Positions 8,507 to 16,286 of a stretch of 64,000 bases of DNA are shown in pieces. Source of the stretch: Bacteroidota bacterium (GTDB lineage Bacteria > Bacteroidota > Bacteroidia > Chitinophagales > Chitinophagaceae); contig JAEZGS010000016.1 of NCBI GenBank assembly GCA_023437225.1, positions 186,001 through 250,000 of the forward strand, given 5' to 3'. A model generated the notes under the pieces. It was not told where the DNA came from. It did not search any database and worked only from the letters and a program-made list of their open reading frames with translations. Numbering within the stretch: the stretch's first letter is position 1; the number at the start of each line of letters is the position of its first letter. The position numbers and the translations under genes are program-made.

Positions 8507-9223
8507 TCAAATTCCAAGTACATCGCGCATGGAAAATACACCCTTTCTGCCTGCAATGTACTCTGCAGCCTGGACGGCTCCAGATGCAAACCCCGTGCGA
8601 CTGTGAGCAGTATGAATGATCTCAATGTCATCCACCGATGAAGTGTATTTAACGTGGTGCGTACCCGGAGCAGGGTCGATGCGTTCGCTGACGATCACAA
8701 GGTCATGATCTGTTGAGCCGGAATCCTTAACCCAACGGGTTTTCTGATTTGTTCGTGAAAGAACCTGTTCCGCAAGGGTGATGGCGGTACCACTTGGTGC
8801 GTCCAGCTTTTGGGTGTGATGTATTTCTTTGATGCTTACGTCATACTGTGGTTGAGTAGACATCAGCGCTGCAAGCCGCTCATTCACCGCAAAAAATATA
8901 TTTACGCCAATGCTAAAATTACTCGCATAAAGCATAGTGCCGTTAGCTTGTTTGCATAAACTGGCCACTTCATCATAGCGATTCAACCAGCCGGTTGATC
9001 CGCATACCACCGGGATACCTGCCTTCAAACAACCGACAACATTTTCATAAGCGGTTTCAGGTCCGGTAAATTCGATAGCAACATCCGCCTTCCGCAGGTT
9101 TTCAGGTGTATTGTCTTCAAGGTTTTCTATGTTGATCTTCAAGACGATTTCGTGCCCGCGCTGCAATGCAATTTCTTCGATGGCCCTGCCCATCTTTCCA
9201 TATCCAATCAGTGCTATTTTCAT
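8507..9223 (-). CDS. dapB: 4-hydroxy-tetrahydrodipicolinate reductase
   Basis: Reduces the DapA product with NAD(P)H to tetrahydrodipicolinate in the lysine and meso-diaminopimelate pathway. The 238-residue protein has the N-terminal nucleotide motif 'GYGKMGRAIE', the 'EFTGPE' segment, and the catalytic region 'EIHHTQKLDAPSGTA'. It is slightly shorter than the E. coli enzyme, as is common in Bacteroidota. It is the last gene of a close minus-strand series parA-parB-DUF5683-dapB (gaps of 46, 15 and 41 bases), an order I recall as widespread in this phylum. Confidence 0.96.
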   Translation of the reverse strand: MKIALIGYGKMGRAIEEIALQRGHEIVLKINIENLEDNTPENLRKADVAIEFTGPETAYENVVGCLKAGIPVVCGSTGWLNRYDEVASLCKQANGTMLYASNFSIGVNIFFAVNERLAALMSTQPQYDVSIKEIHHTQKLDAPSGTAITLAEQVLSRTNQKTRWVKDSGSTDHDLVIVSERIDPAPGTHHVKYTSSVDDIEIIHTAHSRTGFASGAVQAAEYIAGRKGVFSMRDVLGI

Positions 9224-9264
9224 CTGGGTAAATTAGTGTTGTACGATCTGCGAAGCTAAGAAAT

Positions 9265-9966
9265 CTAGTAGAGCTTTGGTGGATTCTTCGACCCGTGCTT
9301 TCCAATGGTGAATACGAAACTCACACCGGGATTCATGTTGTAGTTGAAGATGGTTGGCTTGATCCGCAGAGTCAGATCTTCGCTTACGTCAAACTCTTTC
9401 AAATGTGCGTCAACTGTAGCATCGATCACATTCAGGCCCCACATAAGCAGCGTTATCAGGACGGAGTAGTCCATGTTGCGTCGAAACTCATTCCGATAAT
9501 TTAGTAGTGAGCCAATGGCATTATCCGTGCTGAAAAATATCCAGAGCTTCGGATCTACCCGTTGCTTGTAATTGGCAGTATCACTGCTGGCGATCATTCG
9601 CGCGGCATCACGCGTCTTGGTATACCAGTTTTTGTTATAAATGAATGTGCCCACAGGTACACCGATGGCGGCATACACGATCGGCACCTTCCAGTATTTC
9701 TTGTTATATACCTGGCCCCATCCGGGAATGATTGCTGATCGAATGGCTGCCTTGCGGGGACTGTGTTTGGGTCGGCGTGCGGCAGTATCCACTACAGGCG
9801 CTGCTGCTACAGTATCCATCTTTCTGAATGGAATATTCCCGATACTATCAATTTCCAACGTATCTGCAATTCGGGCGCTATCTCTTTGAGGAATGGTATC
9901 CTGTGCCTTCATCGAAAACGATGAAAACAATAACATCAACACAAAAAAAGATTTGCAGACATTCAT
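9265..9966 (-). CDS. DUF5683 domain-containing membrane protein
   Basis: A 233-residue protein with a signal peptide (cleavage near 'SMKAQD'), a low-complexity linker to about residue 65, then the DUF5683 domain. Key features are 'AAIRSAIIPGWGQVYNKKYWK', a membrane segment just after it, and a second hydrophobic stretch near residues 168-185. The function of the domain is unknown. It lies between parB and dapB, separated from parB by 15 bases, so cotranscription is very likely. Linkage to chromosome partition genes is conserved in the phylum, but what it means is unclear. Confidence 0.9.
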   Translation of the reverse strand: MNVCKSFFVLMLLFSSFSMKAQDTIPQRDSARIADTLEIDSIGNIPFRKMDTVAAAPVVDTAARRPKHSPRKAAIRSAIIPGWGQVYNKKYWKVPIVYAAIGVPVGTFIYNKNWYTKTRDAARMIASSDTANYKQRVDPKLWIFFSTDNAIGSLLNYRNEFRRNMDYSVLITLLMWGLNVIDATVDAHLKEFDVSEDLTLRIKPTIFNYNMNPGVSFVFTIGKHGSKNPPKLY

Positions 9967-9981
9967 ACCTGGTGAAAGTGA

Positions 9982-10899
9982 TTAATTGGCGGATACCCCC
10001 AGTTGCTCGAGGATCTTATTCAAATCCTGGATGGAAAAATATTCAATTGAAATGGAACCATGACCATTCTTATTGTGATTTAGCTTCACCTTAGTACTGA
10101 AATGCGATGCAAGACTGTCCTCGATTTTTTTGTATGCTGGTGGCAAAGATGGTTTTGCAACTTCTTTATCCGGGTTTGCAGCTTTATACATCTTCCTTAC
10201 CAGCTCTTCGGTTTGCCGAACTGATAAATTGCGGTTCTTGATCTCATTGAAAATAAATAACTGGCGGTCGATAGTATCAACATTCACCAGTGCGCGTGCA
10301 TGCCCCATGCTGATCTCACCCTTTCTTACGGCAACCTGAATATCGGGCGGTAAGCGAAGTAGTCGGATATAATTGGCCACAGTACTTCTTTCTTTGCCCA
10401 TTCTTTCCGCAACTTCTTCCTGCGTGTGATTTAGTTCCTCCATCATTCGCTTATAGCTTAGTGCAATTTCCATTGCATTAAGATCTTCCCGTTGAAGATT
10501 TTCTAACAATGCGAGCTCCAACAGTTGCTGATCATCAGCCTGCCTTATATATGCAGGGATGTCTTTAAGTCCTGCAAGTTTTGAGGCGCGCCATCTTCTT
10601 TCACCGGATATTAATCGGAACTTTCCATTCGATAATTTTGACAGCGTAACCGGTTGAACGAGGTCGTGCAGTTTAATAGAAGCCGCCAGTTCATGAAGCG
10701 CCTGCTCATCAAAATCGCGTCGTGGCTGCTTGGGATTCGGTTCGATGTCCGCAACGGGTATGCGTTGGATAGTAGTTACCGCTTCCACCACATTGTTCTT
10801 CAAATGACCGCTGCTAGTTTTCAGATCGGAGTCGATGCTTTGCAATAAGGATCTTATCCCTTTACCTAAAGCATCTTTATTTTGTTTGGGTGCTGACAT
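9982..10899 (-). CDS. parB: ParB/Spo0J family chromosome partitioning protein
   Basis: A 305-residue CTP-dependent DNA clamp that loads at parS and works with ParA in segregation of the replication origin. The N-terminal ParB/Srx domain holds the nucleotide-binding 'GERRWRAS' box, the central helix-turn-helix is 'TQEEVAERMGKERSTVANYI', and the C-terminal segment provides dimerisation. The N-terminal 'GKGIRSLL' resembles the ParA-stimulating motif of chromosomal ParB proteins. It follows parA by 46 bases. I found no convincing parS site in the window. Confidence 0.96.
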   Translation of the reverse strand: MSAPKQNKDALGKGIRSLLQSIDSDLKTSSGHLKNNVVEAVTTIQRIPVADIEPNPKQPRRDFDEQALHELAASIKLHDLVQPVTLSKLSNGKFRLISGERRWRASKLAGLKDIPAYIRQADDQQLLELALLENLQREDLNAMEIALSYKRMMEELNHTQEEVAERMGKERSTVANYIRLLRLPPDIQVAVRKGEISMGHARALVNVDTIDRQLFIFNEIKNRNLSVRQTEELVRKMYKAANPDKEVAKPSLPPAYKKIEDSLASHFSTKVKLNHNKNGHGSISIEYFSIQDLNKILEQLGVSAN

Positions 10900-10945
10900 T
10901 GTATACGTTTAATTAGTACTGCATTCGGCTTTATGCATTCGCATT

Positions 10946-11746
10946 CTACTCAAGTATCCGGTCTTCCTGCGAGATCTTCGTCTTATTGTTTTTCTGAAGG
11001 ATCTCTTTTGCCAGGTTCAGATAATTCACCGATCCTTTGCTTAAAGCGTCATAAAGAATCACGGGCTTACCAACACTTGGAGCTTCACTGATCCGCGTAT
11101 TACGATGAATAATGGTATTGAATACAAGTTCGTCAAAATGTTTTCTTACCTCGCTCACCACCTGGTTGCACAAGCGAAGTCTTCCATCATACATCGTCAT
11201 TAATATGCCTTCAATTTCAAGTTCAGGGTTAAGTCGGCTTTGCACCAGCCTGATCGTATTTAATAGTTTACCGAGTCCTTCAAGTGCAAAGAATTCCGTT
11301 TGAACGGGCACGATAACCGAATCGGCCGCCGTTAGTGCGTTTACAGTGATAAGGCCAAGAGAGGGAGAGCAGTCGATGATCACAAATTCATACTGGTCCT
11401 GGATCGGTTCCAGAATTCTTTTCAAAACGCTTTCACGGTTTGGATAATTGATCATTTCAATCTCTGCGCCAACAAGATCAATATGCGACGGTACTACATC
11501 CAAATTAGGGATCTCACTTTTGAGTATCACATCGCGAACCGGTGTTGCATTGACCATGCAATCGTATAAGCTCTGTTGTATGTTGTGAAGATCAAAACCT
11601 ACGCCGGTTGTACTGTTTGCCTGGGGATCTGCATCAACCAATAATGTTGGAAACTCAAGCACCGCAAGGCTTGCGGCCAGGTTGATTGCCGATGTCGTTT
11701 TTCCAACCCCTCCTTTCTGATTTGCTACGCCTATAACTCTTGCCAT
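10946..11746 (-). CDS. parA: ParA/Soj family chromosome partitioning ATPase
   Basis: A 266-residue deviant-Walker ATPase. The P-loop 'KGGVGKTT' is at residues 10-17, Walker A' 'LLVDADPQANST' follows, and 'VIIDCSPSLG' is the Walker B region. It binds DNA non-specifically in the ATP form and drives ParB-parS movement. The short N-terminus without its own DNA-binding domain indicates the chromosomal (Soj) type, not a plasmid ParA. It starts the parA-parB-DUF5683-dapB series; a hydrolase gene ends 36 bases upstream and could belong to the same transcript. Confidence 0.96.
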   Translation of the reverse strand: MARVIGVANQKGGVGKTTSAINLAASLAVLEFPTLLVDADPQANSTTGVGFDLHNIQQSLYDCMVNATPVRDVILKSEIPNLDVVPSHIDLVGAEIEMINYPNRESVLKRILEPIQDQYEFVIIDCSPSLGLITVNALTAADSVIVPVQTEFFALEGLGKLLNTIRLVQSRLNPELEIEGILMTMYDGRLRLCNQVVSEVRKHFDELVFNTIIHRNTRISEAPSVGKPVILYDALSKGSVNYLNLAKEILQKNNKTKISQEDRILE

Positions 11747-11782
11747 ATCATGTTGCCGCTAAGCGGAAATTTTTGTGATCTT

Positions 11783-12469
11783 TTAGCCGATAGAAATTGT
11801 CTGCCCGATAGCGGGTAGCCTCAATTCAATACCTGCTGCCTTGAATTTTTCCACAGCCTTGTCGTGATCAATGCGGATATAACCAAATGTATCGTAATGA
11901 ACGCCAACAACGGTGCGACATTCAATCATTTCTGTGCACCTGATAGCATCCTCTACGCCCATGGTAAAGTTGTCGCCAATAGGCAACACCGCAAAATTAA
12001 GTTTTGCCCAACCTGGTATCAGTTGCATATCCAACGTAAGCGCGGTATCGCCCGCATAGTAGAAACTACCGGCAGCGGAACTGATGATGAAACCCATTGG
12101 GTTTCCTCCATAAGATCTGTCGGGAAGGCCCGATGAATGATGTGCAACAACACATTTAACCGAAAAATTCCCGAAGTCTTTACGACCGCCGGTATTCATT
12201 GGATGCGTATTTGTCACTCCCTGCTTATTGAGCCATTCATGGATCTCCCAACTGCAAATAACTGTTGCCCCGGTCCGCTTTGCCACACTCACACAATCTG
12301 CTATATGGTCCGCATGGCCGTGCGACTGAAGAATGAAATCAGCCTTCAGGTCATTAGCGCTGATAATGTTAGCGGCCAACTCATTATATGTTACGAATGG
12401 ATCAAATAGAAGGGTCTTTCCTTCGATCTCAACGCTAAAACATGAATGTCCGTAATACGTAAAGTTCAT
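11783..12469 (-). CDS. Metal-dependent hydrolase, metallo-beta-lactamase fold (UPF0173)
   Basis: A 228-residue UPF0173-type hydrolase. The metal-binding motif 'HGHADHI' is near residue 50, with further metal-site residues in 'GGNPMGF', 'YAGDTAL' and the C-terminal 'VGVHYDTFGYI'. The substrate is not known. The frame runs to 12523, but the ATG at 12469 gives the canonical 'MNFTYYGHSCF' beginning. A TATTTTTG -7 element lies about 45 bases upstream. It precedes parA by 36 bases, so it may be the first gene of that operon; it diverges from a flavin reductase. Confidence 0.88.
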   Translation of the reverse strand: MNFTYYGHSCFSVEIEGKTLLFDPFVTYNELAANIISANDLKADFILQSHGHADHIADCVSVAKRTGATVICSWEIHEWLNKQGVTNTHPMNTGGRKDFGNFSVKCVVAHHSSGLPDRSYGGNPMGFIISSAAGSFYYAGDTALTLDMQLIPGWAKLNFAVLPIGDNFTMGVEDAIRCTEMIECRTVVGVHYDTFGYIRIDHDKAVEKFKAAGIELRLPAIGQTISIG

Positions 12470-12512
12470 GGTGTTTTTTTTATCCTGTAACTTTCCGGCC
12501 TGCAGCGGGCTG

Positions 12513-12520
12513 CAAAAATA
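12513..12520 (-). promoter_or_regulatory. -7 element upstream of the UPF0173 hydrolase
   Basis: TATTTTTG on the minus strand is a perfect TAnnTTTG match. It could drive the hydrolase-parAB-dapB series. Confidence 0.4.
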
Positions 12521-12567
12521 CATTTTCAGCAGTGATTATCGCTACGAAATGAAGAATACGCGCTAAT

Positions 12568-13083
12568 ATGTCGATGAACCAAGAATACCTGATCATTTCC
12601 GGGACAAACAGGGGAGGAAGTAATTCAATGAAAGTGGCACTGCTTTACCAGCAGTTGCTTGCAGAAAACGGTGTAATTGCCCAGATTGCCGGCCTCGAAG
12701 AATTGACGACTACCACCAGGACCGAACAATTTGTGTTGTTCGAAGCCGAAAAATTAATGCCGGCAATGAAATATATAATCATCGCTCCCGAATACAACGG
12801 AAGCATTCCGGGCATATTGAAATTAATGTTTGATCTGGCTGATTATCGGAAGGTATGGAAGGGAAAGAAAGCACTGCTTGTTGGTATTTCAACCGGTCGT
12901 TCCGGAAATGTTCGTGGTCTTGAACACTTAACTACCATATTGAACTATCTGATGGTGGTAGTACATCCTCATAAATTGCCGATCTCTTCTATCGATAAAT
13001 TATATAACGGTAAAGTTCAGCTCGACGATGATTTAACGATCATTGCCATAAGAGAACAATTGAGAGATTTTGTACAGTTCTAA
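12568..13083 (+). CDS. NADPH-dependent FMN reductase family protein
   Basis: A 171-residue flavodoxin-fold oxidoreductase. The phosphate-binding loop 'SGTNRGGSNS' is near residue 10 and the flavin-contacting 'PEYNGSIPG' near residue 75, as in NADPH-dependent FMN and quinone reductases. The substrate (flavin, quinone or azo compound) cannot be decided. An ATG two codons downstream is an equally possible start. The next gene begins 10 bases later on the same strand, so the two are probably cotranscribed. Confidence 0.85.
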   Translation: MSMNQEYLIISGTNRGGSNSMKVALLYQQLLAENGVIAQIAGLEELTTTTRTEQFVLFEAEKLMPAMKYIIIAPEYNGSIPGILKLMFDLADYRKVWKGKKALLVGISTGRSGNVRGLEHLTTILNYLMVVVHPHKLPISSIDKLYNGKVQLDDDLTIIAIREQLRDFVQF

Positions 13084-13093
13084 ATTTTTTTGA

Positions 13094-14356
13094 ATGCGAA
13101 ATTCAGGTTTTTTATGGGTCATCGTTGTTTTGCTGGTGATCCTTGACATATATGTATTCCAGGCCATAAAATTCGTGAGTGCTTCACTGGCGCCGAAATT
13201 TAAAGTACCCATCTTCATATTGTACTGGTTGATTTCATTGGCTGCACTTGCTGTCCTTCTTTCCTTGCCGTATATAAACGCAAACTGGAATAAGGCAGCA
13301 AGAATGTATGTGTTTGCCATTGTGGTTGCACTCTTCTTTTCAAAATTGCTGGCATCCATGTTCATTGCAGTGGACGACATTAGACGAGGTGGTATGTGGA
13401 TCCTGCAAAAGCTTTTCAGCAACCCTTCGATCGAGGTAAGTCAGCGGCCGGAAGGAATCACCCGCTCTGCATTCTTGAGCTGGCTTGCTTTAGGCGTAGG
13501 TACCACATTGTTTGGATCGCTGATCTATGGATTTTCCAATAAGTACAACTACCAGGTTCGTAAAGTGCGTTTATCATTTAAGAATTTCCCGAACGCTTTC
13601 CGCAAATTGAAGGTTGTTCACATTTCAGATATTCATGCAGGCAGCTTTATGGATAAAAAGGCCGTAGAAGCAGGTGTGGAGCGCATCCTGGCCGAGCAGC
13701 CGGATCTGATTCTATTTACCGGTGATATTGTAAATGATCATGCCGAAGAGATGGAACCGTTTCTGGATCTTTTCGCAAGGTTGCGAGCGCCGTTGGGTGT
13801 CTACAGCACTCTGGGTAATCACGATTATGGTGAATACGCATTACCGGCCGGATTGAACGCCATGGAAAGAAAAGCGATGGTAGCGCGGAATGTTGAAAAA
13901 TTAATATCGTTGCATAAGCGGTTGGGATGGAAGCTGCTGATGAATGAAAATGTTGTTTTGGAAAAAGATGGCCAAACAATTGCATTAATTGGTATTGAAA
14001 ATTGGAGCAGGAAAGGAAATTTTCCAAAATATGGTAAATTGAGTGAGGGATACAGGGGTGCCGAAACTGCCGACTTCCGGATCCTGCTAAGTCATGATCC
14101 AAGTCATTGGGAAGGGGAGGTTCGTGAACAGTATAAAGATATTGAGTTGATGTTGTCGGGTCACACGCATGGTATGCAATTCGGTGTAGAGATACCGGGT
14201 TTTAGATGGAGTCCGGTTCAATATATGTACAAACAATGGGCAGGATTATATCAACAGGATGATCAGAAACTCTATGTAAACAGGGGCTTCGGATTTATTG
14301 GTTACCCGGGAAGGGTAGGAATACTTCCGGAAATAACAGTTCTTGAATTTGCATGA
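13094..14356 (+). CDS. Membrane-anchored metallophosphoesterase
   Basis: A 420-residue protein. The first ~160 residues hold four or five membrane segments; the rest is a calcineurin-like phosphoesterase domain. Metal-binding motifs are visible in order: 'HISDIHAG', 'LFTGDIVND', 'LGNHDYG', 'LLSHDP' and 'SGHTHGMQFG'. This resembles YkuE/YaeI-type enzymes, some of which cleave phosphodiesters or UDP-diacylglucosamine, but the substrate here is unknown. It likely acts at the inner membrane; which face is not certain. The gene sits 10 bases after the flavin reductase and 36 bases before an outer-membrane protein. Confidence 0.9.
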   Translation: MRNSGFLWVIVVLLVILDIYVFQAIKFVSASLAPKFKVPIFILYWLISLAALAVLLSLPYINANWNKAARMYVFAIVVALFFSKLLASMFIAVDDIRRGGMWILQKLFSNPSIEVSQRPEGITRSAFLSWLALGVGTTLFGSLIYGFSNKYNYQVRKVRLSFKNFPNAFRKLKVVHISDIHAGSFMDKKAVEAGVERILAEQPDLILFTGDIVNDHAEEMEPFLDLFARLRAPLGVYSTLGNHDYGEYALPAGLNAMERKAMVARNVEKLISLHKRLGWKLLMNENVVLEKDGQTIALIGIENWSRKGNFPKYGKLSEGYRGAETADFRILLSHDPSHWEGEVREQYKDIELMLSGHTHGMQFGVEIPGFRWSPVQYMYKQWAGLYQQDDQKLYVNRGFGFIGYPGRVGILPEITVLEFA

Positions 14357-14392
14357 TTAACCGGCGGCCTTAGTGCGCCTAATTATTAAACA

Positions 14393-15406
14393 ATGAAGTC
14401 GAAGCGATGGTTTGTCGTCCTGATGGTTTCCTCACTTTTGCTAAGTAAGCGAGCAACTGCCCAGATAACGTCGTGGGAAGATCTTTTCATTGGCAAGGAC
14501 ACTACTGCGGTGCTCGATTCATTGATGCGCGATTTCGACGATTACCTGGATTCAATCAATTCAAGGAGAAGCGTATTCACTGCAGGATTAACGACAGGCA
14601 CATCACTGTTTAGTTTTGAAAGCAGCAACAATGCAGTCTACACTACCGAAAGAAAGTTTCTTATATCACCATTTGCAGGATATTTTCACAGCTCAGGTTT
14701 CGGAGTGAGTGGTTCTGCATATACTATGATCGACAGAGGATCATTAGTGCCATTCCAATTTGCAATATCGCCGTCCTACGATCTGCTTAAAAAGCGTTTT
14801 TCTACAGGTATATCCTACACAAAATTTTTTGTGAAGGACTCTCTTAATTTTTATACCACACCCATTCAACAGGAAGCATTTGCTTACTTCTCTTATAAAG
14901 GCTGGTTTGTACGACCAACAGTGAGCGTGTCATATGGATGGGGTAGTACCACGTCGTTTGAAAAGCGCCGGATTAAGATTCAAAAGAATAGGAAGAAAAA
15001 CGCCCGGAGAATTGACATCACGGAAAAAAGAGAAGAGTCATTACACGATCTGTCAGTTGTGTTCTCTGTAAAAAAAGATTTCAGCTTTCATGATGTTTTG
15101 CGCAAGCGCGATATGGTTTCGCTGACGCCTGTACTCCTTGTCAATTGCGGAACACAGCAATATGGGTTCAATAGTAGCTATAGTTATACCAGTACTGCCA
15201 AAGTTAAGTCGGGTAATCTTCCAAGCAACGTTTCCATCACCGATCGTTCAACATTCAGCCCTCAATCGGCAGCAGTGATCATGCGGGCAAGTTATCTATG
15301 CGGCAGATTCCTGGTGCAACCGCAATTCGTGATGGATTATTTTATTCCTGGCACAGAGCAGCAATTAAATGCTGCATTTTCCGTTACCGCAGGTGTGAGT
15401 TTTTAA
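14393..15406 (+). CDS. Predicted outer-membrane beta-barrel protein, unknown function
   Basis: A 337-residue protein with a signal peptide cleaved near 'RATAQ' (residue 24). The mature part alternates hydrophobic and polar residues with many aromatic strand ends and finishes in 'AGVSF', as in outer-membrane barrels. A basic stretch near residues 195-215 would form a loop. I do not recognise a named family. It follows the metallophosphoesterase closely and may share its transcript. Confidence 0.7.
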   Translation: MKSKRWFVVLMVSSLLLSKRATAQITSWEDLFIGKDTTAVLDSLMRDFDDYLDSINSRRSVFTAGLTTGTSLFSFESSNNAVYTTERKFLISPFAGYFHSSGFGVSGSAYTMIDRGSLVPFQFAISPSYDLLKKRFSTGISYTKFFVKDSLNFYTTPIQQEAFAYFSYKGWFVRPTVSVSYGWGSTTSFEKRRIKIQKNRKKNARRIDITEKREESLHDLSVVFSVKKDFSFHDVLRKRDMVSLTPVLLVNCGTQQYGFNSSYSYTSTAKVKSGNLPSNVSITDRSTFSPQSAAVIMRASYLCGRFLVQPQFVMDYFIPGTEQQLNAAFSVTAGVSF

Positions 15407-15510
15407 TGCATGATTTTTTCGAATAAGCGTTGTTAATGTTATTTAACAGCATGGAAATCAATCTGGCATTTATCTTGGAACCACAATTCGAAAACTAAAT
15501 CAATCAACAC

Positions 15511-16101
15511 ATGAAAACAAGAACCCTTCTGCTTTTCGCAATTGCCCTTGCCATTAGCACTGTATCATTCTCACAAGGATTTCAACTTGGAATTAAAGGT
15601 GGCGCTAACCTCGTTAAGATCGAAGGCAAATCATTCAAAGACGGATTTCAACAGGGTTATAATTTGGGAGCTTTCGCAGCAATCAACTTCAGTCCGAAGA
15701 TCGGTATTCAACCAGAGGTTTTATGGAACCAGACGAATACAAAAACATCAAATGAGTTCGACGACCTTTACAACGATGGTCTTGGTGAATTGAAAGACGT
15801 GAAATTGAATTATCTCACTGTTCCGATTCTTGTAAACTTCAGCCCAAGCAAAATTGTTACGTTTCAGGCCGGACCACAATTTGGGATCTTACTGAACCAG
15901 GACAAATCACTTCTTGAAAATGGTAAGGAAGCTTTTAAATCAGGGGATCTTTCAATGCTCGGAGGTGTTCAGTTAAACCTCGGCAGCTTCAAATTAGGAG
16001 GTCGCTATGCGGTTGGTTTATCCAACATCAACGATATCGACAACCAGGATGAGTGGAAGAGTCGTAGTTGGCAATTGTATCTTGGATTCCGAATTTTATA
16101 A
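15511..16101 (+). CDS. PorT-like outer-membrane beta-barrel protein
   Basis: A 196-residue protein with a clear signal peptide (cleavage near 'VSFSQG') and an eight-stranded barrel of the PorT/outer-membrane protein beta-barrel type. Signatures are 'LGIKGGANL' at the first strand, 'IGIQPEVLW', 'YLTVPILVNF', 'QAGPQFGILL' and the terminal 'YLGFRI'. Such proteins are abundant in Bacteroidota and their individual roles are mostly unknown. It has its own terminator. Confidence 0.85.
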   Translation: MKTRTLLLFAIALAISTVSFSQGFQLGIKGGANLVKIEGKSFKDGFQQGYNLGAFAAINFSPKIGIQPEVLWNQTNTKTSNEFDDLYNDGLGELKDVKLNYLTVPILVNFSPSKIVTFQAGPQFGILLNQDKSLLENGKEAFKSGDLSMLGGVQLNLGSFKLGGRYAVGLSNINDIDNQDEWKSRSWQLYLGFRIL

Positions 16102-16121
16102 GCAGGAAATACATCTGTAAG

Positions 16122-16154
16122 AAAGCAGGGAGCTCAGGTCTTCCTGCTTTTTTT
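16122..16154 (+). terminator. Intrinsic terminator after PorT-like gene
   Basis: An 8-bp stem (16122-16129 with 16143-16150) runs into a poly-T stretch. Confidence 0.8.
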
Positions 16155-16286
16155 ATGCCCTCTCTTCAAAATCTTTCATGCGAATTCGGCACTCGGTTTA
16201 AAATGGTATCAATCTTGACCAAATAGATAGCATGATGAATTTAAAGTGAATGCCAGCAGGATGGTGTTACTTTGTCATAGTTAAAT

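Noticed and set aside
11753..11763. CCGC/GCGG mini hairpin before parA
   Set aside because: The stem is only four base pairs and has no T run on the minus strand; it could be chance.
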